Notes under the pieces: generated by a model
Told to the model about the DNA's origin: nothing
Databases searched by the model: none
Seen by the model: the letters and a program-made list of their open reading frames with translations, nothing else
In this document: positions 32,968 to 41,970 of the stretch, one piece after another
Layout of the letters: every line of letters starts with the position of its first letter
How positions within the stretch are numbered: the stretch's first letter is position 1
Assembly: GCA_024233345.1 (NCBI GenBank)
Contig: JACKPT010000011.1
Coordinates: 62,001 to 126,000 of the forward strand
Length of the DNA stretch: 64,000 nucleotides
Direction: 5' to 3'
DNA from: Verrucomicrobiota bacterium
Lineage (GTDB): Bacteria; Verrucomicrobiota; Kiritimatiellia; CAIVKH01
Program-made: the position numbers and the translations under genes

Positions 32968-34431
32968 ATGATTCGTCTGATTGTCGTCGATAATCCCAAG
33001 AAATGGCCCCTGCATATTCCGGGCGCCGAAGTCGTCCAGGCCCGTAAATACATCACCGAGGATACCTTTACCCGGATGACCGACGTGCGGGTGTTTAATT
33101 TATGCCGGTCCTATCGCTATCAAAGCACCGGTTACTATGTCTCCCTGCTTGCCGCCGCCCGCGGCCACAAGCCGATCCCTGACGTGTCCACCATCCGTGA
33201 TCTTCAAACCCCGACCGTCATTCGCCTGGCCACAGAGGACCTGGACTCCCTGATCGAAAAGAGCCTCGATGATCACAAGGCCGATTCCTTCACCCTCAGT
33301 ATTTATTTTGGTCAGAATCTTGCCAAACGGCACGAGCGGCTCAGCCTTCAACTCTTTAATCTATTCCGGGCCCCTCTGCTCCGCGCCGAGTTGCGCCGGG
33401 TCGATGAGCGCTGGCGGATCCAGAACATATCCCCGATCGCCATCAGTGATGTGCCCGAATCGCACCGGCCCTTCCTGGTCACTGCGGTCACCGAATATCT
33501 CGCCGGACGGCATGGGCGCGTGCGACCCCGCAAAAAGCTCACCTATGATCTGGCCATCCTGGCCAGCCCATCGGACGAAACCGCCCCCTCCAACCCCAAG
33601 GCACTGGAATGCTTCATGGATGCCGCGGAAAAGATCGGGCTGGATGCCGAACTGATCGACCGGGACGATTACGCGCGCCTGCCCGAATATGATGCATTGT
33701 TTATTCGCGAGACCACCTCGGTGACCAACCATACCTTCCGATTCGCCCGGCGGGCCGAGGCCGAGGGTCTGGCGGTGATGGACGACCCCCAGTCAATTCT
33801 CCGCTGTACCAACAAGGTCTATCTGGAGGAGTTGATGAAACGACACCGGATCCCGACCCCGAAAACCGTGATTGTCCACCGGGACAATCTGGAGCTGCTG
33901 CCATACCAGATCGGTTTCCCCCTGATCCTGAAACAGCCGGACTCTTCCTACTCCATTGGGGTGATTAAAATCGAGAACCGGGAGCAACTGGAAGTCGAGG
34001 GCAGACGAATGCTTTCCGATTCAGAGCTCCTGATTGCCCAGGAGTTTCTGCCCACCGAATATGACTGGCGCATCGGGATGCTCGATGGCAAGCCTCTCTA
34101 TGCCTGCCGCTACTTTATGGCCAAGAAGCACTGGCAGATTGTGCAGCGCAAGGAATCTCGTGTGGAGGAGGGCCGGGTGGAGGCGGTGCCGGTCCTTCGG
34201 GTGCCCGAGCCTGTGGTCAAGATGGCGGTCAAGGCCTCGCGGTTGATCGGGACCGGTCTCTATGGGATTGACCTCAAGGAAACGGGCAAGCGGACGGTGG
34301 TCATTGAGATCAATGACAACCCGAGCCTGGATGCGGGTTTCGAGGATCAGGTGTTGAAATCCCGGTTGTATGATCGAATTATGCGGAGCTTTTTGCGACG
34401 CATCCGGGAAAATAAAAGGTTTTCCTCATGA
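32968..34431 (+). CDS. RimK-like ATP-grasp ligase with RLAN N-terminal domain
   Basis: A 487-residue protein. Residues 1-190 match the RimK-like N-terminal (RLAN) domain (FNLCRSYRYQSTGYYVSLLAAARGHKP and RHERLSLQLFNLFRAPLLRA are the family hallmarks). Residues about 200-480 are an ATP-grasp fold: YPYQIGFPLILKQPDSSYSIGV region, LLIAQEFLPTEYDWRIG, and VVIEINDNPSLDAG with the metal-binding Glu and Asn. ATP-grasp ligases of this type join an amino acid or peptide through an acyl phosphate. It overlaps the GCS2 gene downstream by ATGA, and the peptidase gene precedes it, giving a three-gene peptide-synthesis unit. Confidence 0.82.
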   Translation: MIRLIVVDNPKKWPLHIPGAEVVQARKYITEDTFTRMTDVRVFNLCRSYRYQSTGYYVSLLAAARGHKPIPDVSTIRDLQTPTVIRLATEDLDSLIEKSLDDHKADSFTLSIYFGQNLAKRHERLSLQLFNLFRAPLLRAELRRVDERWRIQNISPIAISDVPESHRPFLVTAVTEYLAGRHGRVRPRKKLTYDLAILASPSDETAPSNPKALECFMDAAEKIGLDAELIDRDDYARLPEYDALFIRETTSVTNHTFRFARRAEAEGLAVMDDPQSILRCTNKVYLEELMKRHRIPTPKTVIVHRDNLELLPYQIGFPLILKQPDSSYSIGVIKIENREQLEVEGRRMLSDSELLIAQEFLPTEYDWRIGMLDGKPLYACRYFMAKKHWQIVQRKESRVEEGRVEAVPVLRVPEPVVKMAVKASRLIGTGLYGIDLKETGKRTVVIEINDNPSLDAGFEDQVLKSRLYDRIMRSFLRRIRENKRFSS

Positions 34432-35696
34432 CCTACGCGCTGTTCGAGTGTGTCGGTATCGAATTGGAATACATGGTGGTGGATCCCATCCACGGCGGGG
34501 TTCTGCCCATGGCTGATGCGTTGCTACAGGCACTCGCACTACCGGACGGGGGCGATACAAACCCCTCCGATGTCACCCGCGGACAGGTAAGCTGGTCCAA
34601 CGAGTTGGTGAATCATGTCGTGGAGCTGAAGGTTACCGATCCGGTTCCCTCACTCAAGGGATGCGGCGACCTCTTTCACCAGGCGCTCCGGGAATGCCAA
34701 CCGCAGCTGAATAGCCTGCCCGTGAAACTGATGCCCACGGCGATGCATCCATTGATGAATCCGGCGGTTGAAACCGTACTCTGGCCGCACGAGTACCGGG
34801 AGATTTATCAGACCTATCACCGGATCTACGATTGCTATCGACACGGCTGGGCCAACGTCCAGTCGGTTCACATAAACCTGCCCTTTCGGGGGGACCGGGA
34901 ATTCGCGGTCTTGCATGCGGCGATCCGGGCCCTGCTCCCGCTGTTACCCGGTCTTGCTGCGGCCTCGCCAATTCAGGAGGGACGCCTCACCGGCATTCGG
35001 GACAACCGGCTGATTGCCTATGCCGGCAACTCCTTACGGATTCCCCAGGCTACCGGCCAGGTGATCCCCGAACCAATCACCTCCGAGGCCGAGTACGATG
35101 CAATCATCATGCAACCGCTGTATCGCGCGGTTCTTCCCCATGATCCCGGGAAAGTCTTGCAGCATGAATTTCTCAATTCCCGCGGAGCGATCGCCCGGTT
35201 TGATCGCGGCGCCATCGAAATCCGCCTGCTGGATGTGCAGGAATGCCCCTCGATGGACATCGCGATCGCCGAGGCGGTGATTCATGCCCTGCGTCAGTTG
35301 GTCAGCCTGCATTGGGCAAGCCGCGGAGCCGCATTGAATGCCATTCCCACGGACCTTCTTCGCCTCCACCTGGACCGGGCGATCATCGATGCAGAAGAAA
35401 CCCGAATTGACGACGCGGACTACCTGCGACTGCTCGGGCTGCCCGGTTTGCATTGCCCTACCCTGAGTGATGTTTGGAAATGTTTCACCGAAAAGCTCTC
35501 GCCCGAGGACCGTGCCACCAGTGCCGGTCTTGACCTCCTCAGCCGGGAAGGCACGCTCGCCACCAGAATCGCCAGGACCCTGCCGCCATGCCCCGACGAA
35601 GACCAGATTCGCACCCGATATTCCGGTCTTTGCGAGCACTTGATGCGCAATCAACCTTTTTCAGGGCTGGGGACGGATGCCAGCGAAGCGATGTGA
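34428..35696 (+). CDS. Glutamate-cysteine-ligase-family (GCS2) amidoligase
   Basis: A 422-residue protein of the COOH-NH2 ligase branch of the GCS2/YbdK superfamily. Seen: ECVGIELEYMVVD near the N-terminus (substrate-Glu and metal site), VQSVHINLPFRGDREF, and RGAIARFDRGAIEIRLLDVQECPSMD, the conserved GCS2 C-terminal block. It is not a typical GshA, and no gshB lies nearby; the ATP-grasp ligase instead is its partner through ATGA overlap. It presumably forms a gamma- or alpha-amide bond on a metabolite or peptide. The 3' end overlaps the end of the convergent L,D-transpeptidase gene by 46 bases. Confidence 0.8.
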   Translation: MTYALFECVGIELEYMVVDPIHGGVLPMADALLQALALPDGGDTNPSDVTRGQVSWSNELVNHVVELKVTDPVPSLKGCGDLFHQALRECQPQLNSLPVKLMPTAMHPLMNPAVETVLWPHEYREIYQTYHRIYDCYRHGWANVQSVHINLPFRGDREFAVLHAAIRALLPLLPGLAAASPIQEGRLTGIRDNRLIAYAGNSLRIPQATGQVIPEPITSEAEYDAIIMQPLYRAVLPHDPGKVLQHEFLNSRGAIARFDRGAIEIRLLDVQECPSMDIAIAEAVIHALRQLVSLHWASRGAALNAIPTDLLRLHLDRAIIDAEETRIDDADYLRLLGLPGLHCPTLSDVWKCFTEKLSPEDRATSAGLDLLSREGTLATRIARTLPPCPDEDQIRTRYSGLCEHLMRNQPFSGLGTDASEAM

Positions 35697-36289
35697 TGGT
35701 TGGTGGACTCCAGTTCAGACATCGTGCCGATCCAGCACCAACTCACACCGTCCGCAGTCGCTTGAAATAGCGCCTGGATATCCTGGTTCCCCAAGCGAAT
35801 ACATCCGTGGGAAGCGGGTGATCCCAACCGTGGCTCATGGTTGGTTCCATGCAGATAAATCATCCGGCACCACGTATCCACATTCCCGCCGAGATTCTTC
35901 CCCGGTTCCAGTCCCCGCAAACGCATGATCCGGGTAAGAATCTTATCGCCGTCGCCTGCTTCGGCTTGCCACGCGGATTTGGGAAGCACAACTCCGTTGA
36001 ATTGGCGGGCGGTAAAGAGGGCTCCCAGCGGCAGGCCGTCCCCCACCCGCTCATCAACCCGGTGCCAACCCCGCGGGGTCTGCCAGGAGTTCACCACCTC
36101 ACCCAATCCCCGCGCAGCCGTGGAGGTCGCATACCGCCCGACAATCCTGCCCCCAGAATAGTGAATGAGTTCCTGCCGGTCCGCCAGGACGATCAGAAAA
36201 TGGTCGGTTCGGGCCGCCGCCGGCAAGCAGGATTCAGCAACGTTGGTGAGCCAGGTTTGTATGACATCGGTCCGCAACGGATCATACAT
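35651..36289 (-). CDS. L,D-transpeptidase (YkuD/ErfK family)
   Basis: A 212-residue YkuD-domain protein. The active-site motif is HGTNHEPRLGSPASHGCIRLGN, spread over residues about 145-167, with the catalytic Cys in SHGCIRL; the first His and Gly of the family are kept. L,D-transpeptidases make 3-3 peptidoglycan cross-links or attach lipoproteins. No signal peptide is visible (MYDPLRTDVIQTWLTNVAES), which is unusual for this family; either the gene is coupled from an 8-base overlap with pcnB and its true start is elsewhere, or the enzyme is exported by another route. It overlaps the 3' end of the convergent GCS2 gene. Confidence 0.8.
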   Translation of the reverse strand: MYDPLRTDVIQTWLTNVAESCLPAAARTDHFLIVLADRQELIHYSGGRIVGRYATSTAARGLGEVVNSWQTPRGWHRVDERVGDGLPLGALFTARQFNGVVLPKSAWQAEAGDGDKILTRIMRLRGLEPGKNLGGNVDTWCRMIYLHGTNHEPRLGSPASHGCIRLGNQDIQALFQATADGVSWCWIGTMSELESTNHHIASLASVPSPEKG

Positions 36290-37541
36290 GCTTTTCCCAC
36301 CAGGTCACCGCATCATCTCGCGCCTGATCAAAGCGCGCGCTGATCTTGAAGTAAATATAGGCGTCATGGAAGCAAGCGCGGTGTACCAGCTTCTTGACTG
36401 CGGACTCCTTGGGGGTGGCAAGCCGGTGTTGCATGGCCATGATCTGGGCGACATGTCGGGTGATGGCATTGGGCACTGAAACATGCTCATTCATCCGGGC
36501 CATGTGGCGGGCCACACAGGTTTCCGCTGCGGGATACGGCGGCATGCCATCGGCCATCGCCTGGGCAATCAGCGCCTCATGGTACTTGCCAAAGAGAAGT
36601 GCAATCATTAGCTCACCGGATACCGGAACCTGGTGCGCATGCCAGCGATCAAACTGACGCATGATCCGCTCAAGCCATTGGTGTTGTGGAGAGTCCTTGA
36701 CCGCCACATTGCCCAGCTCCGGAAACATATATCCGAACACCCCGGTTTCCAGAAGAAGCTCGAGAACCCGGTGGGCCCGACCGCATAAAAACAGTTTCTT
36801 GATTTCCTCAAACATTCGCGCTGCGGATGCCTGCTGGATGCGGGAAGCATTGACCAGAATGGCCTCATACAAGTCCGGCTCGAGAGAAAAGTCCAGGAGG
36901 GCGGCAAACCGGATGGCCCGGATCATTCGTACCGGGTCTTCGGCAATTCGCTGGCCGGGCTCCCCAATACTGCGAACCACCTTGGACTCAATATCCTTCA
37001 AACCATGTACATAGTCGACTAGGGAAAAATCTCCGCTGTCGAGAAACAGGGCGTTGATGGTAAAATCACGGCGGATGGCATCCTGTTCCGGGGTGCCGTA
37101 TTTATTATCCCGCAACAACATTCCCTCATCGCTCTGCTTGATGAATTTTGACTGTCTTTCATCCTCCGCCTCGTTGGAACGAAACGTGGAGACCTCGAGC
37201 AACTGACCGTGCTCATAGACATGGACCAGGCGGAAGCGCCTCCCGATCATCCGGCTATTCCGAAATATTCGCCGGACCTGTTCCGGGCGGGCATTGGTGG
37301 CAATGTCCACATCCTTGGGGTTCCGCCCGACCAGCAAGTCTCGTAGAGCGCCACCGGCGATGTAGGCTTTAAAGCCGGCGTCCCGAAGCTTTTCCATGGC
37401 GGTATGTACATGACGGGGAAGCTGCGAGCGCTGAATCGGGTGATCCCCCTCACGTAAAATTACCACAGCGCGATGCCCACTCCCTGGCGGTTGGCCCGCG
37501 GGAGGATCGGCCGACTCGTGATTCGTTGACGGATTATCCAT
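36282..37541 (-). CDS. pcnB: Poly(A) polymerase/CCA-type nucleotidyltransferase (PcnB-like)
   Basis: A 419-residue class II nucleotidyltransferase. The head domain has GGALRDLLVGRNPKDVDIATNA with the DxD metal pair, RRFRLVHVY, then RRDFTINALF and RIAEDPVRMIRAIRFAA. The C-terminal body is helical. The spacing and the long body resemble PcnB (which adds poly(A) tails that trigger mRNA decay) more than CCA-adding enzyme, but the two are hard to separate by eye. The N-terminal 30 residues are Pro/Ser/Gly-rich and disordered. No CCA-adding HD domain is seen. A 120-base gap separates it from the divergent sulfotransferase gene. Confidence 0.8.
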   Translation of the reverse strand: MDNPSTNHESADPPAGQPPGSGHRAVVILREGDHPIQRSQLPRHVHTAMEKLRDAGFKAYIAGGALRDLLVGRNPKDVDIATNARPEQVRRIFRNSRMIGRRFRLVHVYEHGQLLEVSTFRSNEAEDERQSKFIKQSDEGMLLRDNKYGTPEQDAIRRDFTINALFLDSGDFSLVDYVHGLKDIESKVVRSIGEPGQRIAEDPVRMIRAIRFAALLDFSLEPDLYEAILVNASRIQQASAARMFEEIKKLFLCGRAHRVLELLLETGVFGYMFPELGNVAVKDSPQHQWLERIMRQFDRWHAHQVPVSGELMIALLFGKYHEALIAQAMADGMPPYPAAETCVARHMARMNEHVSVPNAITRHVAQIMAMQHRLATPKESAVKKLVHRACFHDAYIYFKISARFDQARDDAVTWWEKHV

Positions 37542-37661
37542 AAATAGCTACAAAATGATCAAAAGGTTCGTCGGGCTCCGGCTTTCTGAGTTGCCAGTAA
37601 CCATGCCCTGCCGAATAATGACGAGAACTGAGGCATGAATCAACGGAATCCTTCATAACTG

Positions 37662-38429
37662 ATGCTGAATCTCTCCTATATGATCATCGGTGCCCCCAAA
37701 TGCGGGACCGGGAGCCTCTATAAGTATGTCGTTCAACATCCTTTGGTGGAGGCCGCCAGCAGGCCTGATCTGCATTTTTTCGATGACCATTTCGACAAGG
37801 GATTGGCTTGGTATCGACAATTTTTCCCCTTGTTGAACCGCCCTCCGGAATCTCCTGCCCCCGTCGGCACAATCACTGGGGAGGTGACTTCTTTTTACCT
37901 GTTTCACCCCCTGGTCCCTGAACGGGTCAAGCAGGTCGCTCCCGGAGCCAGGTTCATTTTTCTGGTACGAAATCCCACTGATCGGGCCTATGTCCATTTC
38001 CGGGATGCCGTGGATCGCGGGTTGGAGACCCTGTCCTTTTTTCAGGCGATCAAGATGGAGGCCAAGCGATTGGAGCGGGGCCGGTTCAATCTGCAGGACA
38101 ACCCCTATGCGACCTGGGAGCGGGCCAAAGAACATTCCTATATTTCCCAGGGATTGTATGCCGAACAATTCCGCAGGTGGCTGGACTTTTTCCCCCGGGA
38201 GCAGTTTCTGATCCTTGACGCCCAGGCATTTTTCGATGCCCCAGTGGAGACGGTATCCGAGGTCTACCGGTTCCTCGAACTGCCCGAATTCACCCCCGCC
38301 TTCGTCGAACCGCCTCACGAAAATCCGTATGCCAAACTTACCGGCGAAACCCGGCTTCACATCGACAACTTCTTCTCCCGGTATAATGAGGACTTTTATC
38401 GCCTGGCGAAGAAAAACTTTGGATGGTAG
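37662..38429 (+). CDS. PAPS-dependent sulfotransferase-domain protein
   Basis: A 255-residue protein of the heparan-sulfate N-sulfotransferase-like bacterial family. The 5'-phosphosulfate loop is GAPKCGTGSLY (residues 10-20), with the catalytic Lys at 13, and the 3'-phosphate motif is RNPTDRAYVHF (103-113). In most members the residue at 111 is Ser, and here it is Val, so PAPS binding might be weakened. The family transfers sulfate from PAPS to sugars or lipids in polysaccharide or exopolymer synthesis. No polysaccharide cluster is near. It lies 12 bases before the convergent dinB gene. Confidence 0.8.
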   Translation: MLNLSYMIIGAPKCGTGSLYKYVVQHPLVEAASRPDLHFFDDHFDKGLAWYRQFFPLLNRPPESPAPVGTITGEVTSFYLFHPLVPERVKQVAPGARFIFLVRNPTDRAYVHFRDAVDRGLETLSFFQAIKMEAKRLERGRFNLQDNPYATWERAKEHSYISQGLYAEQFRRWLDFFPREQFLILDAQAFFDAPVETVSEVYRFLELPEFTPAFVEPPHENPYAKLTGETRLHIDNFFSRYNEDFYRLAKKNFGW

Positions 38430-38441
38430 CCCCGGCCGGTC

Positions 38442-39632
38442 TCAGTGGCCCTGACCTTTTGCCAACCTTCCTGCGCGTTGTATCGCGTCCCGCCCATAGT
38501 GGGTCCGGACCGAATCCACCGCCCGATCCAGCAAGGCTTCCTTTGGTGCTGGATCCCCGCCGGAAAACAGATCGAGCTGCTGGAGATCCTGTTGTGAGTC
38601 CACCAATCCGGAAACCCCAAAGCCAATCAGGCGAATGGCCCGCTGATCGGAGGGCAGTCCCTGAAACAACTTCATGCCTTCCTGTATCAGAATACGATCG
38701 GTGCAAGTCGGATGGTCCAATCCAACCTGACGGGTGACGGTCTGAAAATCCCCATAGCGCAGTTTGATGTGAATGGTGCGACAAAAGAGCCCCGCCTTTC
38801 TCAACCGAAACCCGACCTGCTCCATCAATCCCAGCAAGCAGCTTCTCAGTAAATCCGGATCGTGAAGATCTTCATCGAAGGTATTCTCGGCGGAAATGCT
38901 TTTGGTCTCCCGTTCCGTGGTCACCGGGCGGTCGTCCCGACCCGCGGCCAGTTCCCGCAGGTGTTCGGCCAGTACCGGCCCCAACCAGGCATTCAAATGG
39001 CGTTGATCACACCGTTGGAGATCCCCGATCGTCTCCAACCCATAGCCCCGCAACTTCTTCTCCATGGTCGATCCCACGCCCCACAATTTCCGGATCGGCA
39101 GGGGGGCTAAAAATGCCTGCACGGCATCGTCCGTGTGCGGACATTCCGTGAGCTTGTTCGGTTTCTGCAAATCACTGGCCAGCTTGGCCAGAAACTTGTT
39201 TCGCGCCACTCCCACCGATGCGGTCAACCCGAGGTCACGATGGATGCGTTCCTGAATGGCCTCCCCGAGCCGTCGGGCAGTACCCCAGGCCTTGAGGGCT
39301 CCCGAAGCATCAAGGAAGGCCTCATCAATCGAGATCTGCTCGACCACCGGTGAGAAGGAGTCCAGCAGGCGCATGAATTGATGGGACACCTGCACATAAC
39401 GGCTCATGCGGACCGGCAGGAAAATGGCCTGCGGACAAAGTTTGCCCGCAGTGCGGGATGGCATGGCGCTATGAATGCCAAATTTCCGCGCTTCATAGTT
39501 GGCGGTGGACACCACGCCCCGCCGATCCGGCGGAGAGCCAATAACCACCGGTTTCCCTTTCAAGGATGGCTGATCCCGCTCCTCGATCGCAGCAAAAAAG
39601 GCATCCATATCAATATGGAGGATTCGATTCAC
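38442..39632 (-). CDS. dinB: DNA polymerase IV (DinB, Y-family)
   Basis: A 396-residue translesion polymerase. IDMDAFFAAIEERD holds the first catalytic aspartate, QISIDEAFLDASG the second pair, and the little-finger part has LWGVGSTMEKKLRGYGLETIGDL (helix-hairpin-helix; residues about 180-205). I chose GTG 39632 because it places VNRILHIDMDAFF at the N-terminus as in other DinB proteins. The longer frame from 39749 adds 39 residues without homology and overlaps the rlmM start. The C-terminus (PKEALLDRAVDSVRTHYGRDAI) lacks an obvious QxLxF-type beta-clamp motif. No lexA box was seen. Confidence 0.88.
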   Translation of the reverse strand: MNRILHIDMDAFFAAIEERDQPSLKGKPVVIGSPPDRRGVVSTANYEARKFGIHSAMPSRTAGKLCPQAIFLPVRMSRYVQVSHQFMRLLDSFSPVVEQISIDEAFLDASGALKAWGTARRLGEAIQERIHRDLGLTASVGVARNKFLAKLASDLQKPNKLTECPHTDDAVQAFLAPLPIRKLWGVGSTMEKKLRGYGLETIGDLQRCDQRHLNAWLGPVLAEHLRELAAGRDDRPVTTERETKSISAENTFDEDLHDPDLLRSCLLGLMEQVGFRLRKAGLFCRTIHIKLRYGDFQTVTRQVGLDHPTCTDRILIQEGMKLFQGLPSDQRAIRLIGFGVSGLVDSQQDLQQLDLFSGGDPAPKEALLDRAVDSVRTHYGRDAIQRAGRLAKGQGH

Positions 39633-39747
39633 CCGGGCAAGATAGGCGATATTTTCCCGGTTGACCAGCCAGGGCGGAGGACAGCGCTCGATCAGCCTCG
39701 CACCGAATCCATTGACTCCCCATCGGAAGCGATTCACTCTGTACGCC

Positions 39748-40860
39748 ATGGCACATTCGGCATCGACAACCCGGTATCCCCGATGGGCTCCACCGTCGCA
39801 GTCCGATCAGGGGAATCCCGCCCGAGCGGTGTTTCTGTGTCGCACAGAATTGGAAGGGGCCCTTGCGGAAGAAATCAGCCACACCCTGAACCCCGGTAAA
39901 CCTCCGTCGATCACCGGGCAGGGGCTGGTGATCGCCCGGGACCTCCCCCCCTCCCCCTGGCCGGATTTGATTTTTGAACAGCAGCGAATACCCCATGCCG
40001 GTTGGATTCCGCATGAACAGCTTAAACCGATTTCCGATGATACCTTCTCCACCCTCTTTCCCCCCCACCGACCGAGCAACCCCTGGACCTTACATGTCCT
40101 ATGCCCTTCGGGCATTCAGGACCAACAGTGGTCGCGATCCGCGAAGGGGATCGGATCGGCGCTCTTGCGGCTGGCCAAGTCGATGGTTCCCGAAGCTGGC
40201 CCGGGCAGTTATCATCAACCGGAGGGCGATCTACCACCAGGGACTCGAATTCTGCAAGTGCTACGGGTTCCCGAGGGAGCCTGGTTTGGCTGGGGAGACC
40301 CCTCCGTGGGTGTCCGCCCCTATCCAGGCGGAATCATTCGGTTGAAATTCGACTCCCGGGCGCCTTCCCGATCCTATTTGAAACTGGAAGAAGCGTTCCA
40401 GCGAATGGGCCGAGAACCCACCACCGGGCAGTGGGTTGTCGATCTCGGTGCCGCCCCGGGAGGCTGGACCCATGCCTGTCTCAAACGCGGCGCGAGGGTT
40501 CAGGCCGTCGATCATGGCCCCATGAAGATTGTTTCCGAGTTGCGACAGAACCTTCGCATTGTGAAAAGTAATGGAATTACCTACACCCCGGAAGCGCACC
40601 AGCTCCCGGTGGACTGGCTGGTTGCGGATATGTTGATTCCTCCGGGTACCGCCCTGGGTCTGATAAAACATTGGCTGGGAAACCACCGCTGCCGGCATGC
40701 GGTCATCAACATCAAACTTCCTCAACAGAACCCCTATCAGGCCGTGCGTCCGATTGCATCCTGGCTGCAGGGGCAGGCCCGAGGGTATCAATGGTCGATG
40801 AAAAACCTCCACCATGACCGGCGGGAAATCACCCTGATGGCTATCGAGACGTCAGGCTGA
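39748..40860 (+). CDS. rlmM: 23S rRNA C2498 ribose methyltransferase RlmM-like
   Basis: A 370-residue FtsJ-fold methyltransferase; E. coli RlmM has 366 residues. VVDLGAAPGGWTHACLKRGARV is the SAM site (22 residues, about 237-258) and the catalytic tetrad residues fall in DLGAAPGG, VADM and INIKLP. The N-terminal half (ALAEEISHTLN, GALLRLAKSMV) resembles the THUMP-containing region of RlmM. ATG 39748 lies inside CCATGG, directly against the longest possible dinB frame on the other strand. The divergent promoters must lie between 39632 and 39748 if the short dinB start is right. The family symbol is assigned from domain architecture. Confidence 0.82.
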   Translation: MAHSASTTRYPRWAPPSQSDQGNPARAVFLCRTELEGALAEEISHTLNPGKPPSITGQGLVIARDLPPSPWPDLIFEQQRIPHAGWIPHEQLKPISDDTFSTLFPPHRPSNPWTLHVLCPSGIQDQQWSRSAKGIGSALLRLAKSMVPEAGPGSYHQPEGDLPPGTRILQVLRVPEGAWFGWGDPSVGVRPYPGGIIRLKFDSRAPSRSYLKLEEAFQRMGREPTTGQWVVDLGAAPGGWTHACLKRGARVQAVDHGPMKIVSELRQNLRIVKSNGITYTPEAHQLPVDWLVADMLIPPGTALGLIKHWLGNHRCRHAVINIKLPQQNPYQAVRPIASWLQGQARGYQWSMKNLHHDRREITLMAIETSG

Positions 40861-40929
40861 CCAGGGGCTACCACCGGCGACAAACATCTTCATTGAGGTT
40901 GTCGCTGATTTCCGTATGATCCCCGAGTC

Positions 40930-41901
40930 ATGAGCGACTCAGTGAATTCATCTGAAACCGGTACCCCATCGCCATCCATGACGGCCCGGATCGCCGAAAC
41001 CGCACGTCTCCTCAAGGGAAAATTCAGTCCCGAGGGAATGGATCGCGCGGACAGCCTGCTGCAGGGATACCCCAACCCCTGCCGGGTGGTGCATGTTCTT
41101 CAACTGCTTCATAACGTGATGTTTCCAGGTAAATGGGACCCCGAGACGGTTCCCTACAACCAGTTGGAGTCCTTTCTGGCGGAAAAACTCGAGCAGGTGA
41201 GGGATGCCTTGTTGCCCGAACTTCGCCGTGCCCTGCCATTCCGCTGGATGGGTCAGGCCTGGAAAACCGAGGGCTACGAAACACTCGACGCCGATGGCAT
41301 CGCCGAAGAATCGGTCCGGGTACTCGATGCATTCCTGGCCCGGTTGCCGGTGGTACGTGATCTACTGATTGAGGATGTCAAAGCCGCCTATGATGGGGAT
41401 CCTGCCGCCCTGAGCTATGCCGAGGTCAAATTGGCCTATCCCGGACTGGCCGCCATCACCTCCCATCGAATTGCCCATGAATTTTACACGCTGAATGTCC
41501 CCATCATTCCCCGGATCATGAGTGAACGAACCCATGCCGAGACTGGGGTTGACATCAATCCGGGAGCCAGAATCGGTCACGGATTCTTTATCGACCATGC
41601 AACCGGTGTGGTGATTGGCGAAACCACGGAGATCGGCAACCGAGTGAAAATCTATCAGGGCGTGACCCTGGGCGCTCGAAGCTTCCCGCTCGATGAAAAT
41701 GGGAACCCGATCAAACATATCAAGCGCCATCCAACGGTGGAGGATGAGGTGGTGATCTATGCCAATGCGACCATTCTTGGGGGCGATACGGTCATTGGAC
41801 GGGGTTCCACGGTGGGAGGAAATGTGTTTCTGATGGAAAGTGTGCCGCCCAACAGCTTTGTCGCCGCCAAACACCCCGAACTGCGCATCCTCAAGCGCTG
41901 A
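40930..41901 (+). CDS. cysE: Serine O-acetyltransferase (CysE/EpsC type)
   Basis: A 323-residue serine acetyltransferase of the long form. The N-terminal helical domain (residues 1-185) contains RVVHVLQLLHNVMFPG and YAEVKLAYPGLAAITSHRIAHEF; the left-handed beta-helix starts at DINPGARIGHGFFIDHATGVVIGET (25 residues, about 215-239) and ends in VPPNSFVAAKHPELRILKR. The catalytic His/Asp pair lies in GHGFFIDH. The enzyme makes O-acetylserine for cysteine synthesis. No cysK is nearby. The long N-terminus fits EpsC-type SATs such as those of cyanobacteria and PVC bacteria. Confidence 0.9.
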   Translation: MSDSVNSSETGTPSPSMTARIAETARLLKGKFSPEGMDRADSLLQGYPNPCRVVHVLQLLHNVMFPGKWDPETVPYNQLESFLAEKLEQVRDALLPELRRALPFRWMGQAWKTEGYETLDADGIAEESVRVLDAFLARLPVVRDLLIEDVKAAYDGDPAALSYAEVKLAYPGLAAITSHRIAHEFYTLNVPIIPRIMSERTHAETGVDINPGARIGHGFFIDHATGVVIGETTEIGNRVKIYQGVTLGARSFPLDENGNPIKHIKRHPTVEDEVVIYANATILGGDTVIGRGSTVGGNVFLMESVPPNSFVAAKHPELRILKR

Positions 41902-41970
41902 GTCCAATCGTCATCCCGGCACGCGCGAGACTTGTCGAACGCCGGTCACGGGGTTAGGGTATCCGCGTTT

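Noticed and set aside
32238..35696. N-acetylglutaminylglutamine amide (NAGGN) biosynthesis
   Set aside because: NAGGN clusters have an AsnO-type amidotransferase and an acetyltransferase-ligase fusion; neither is present here.
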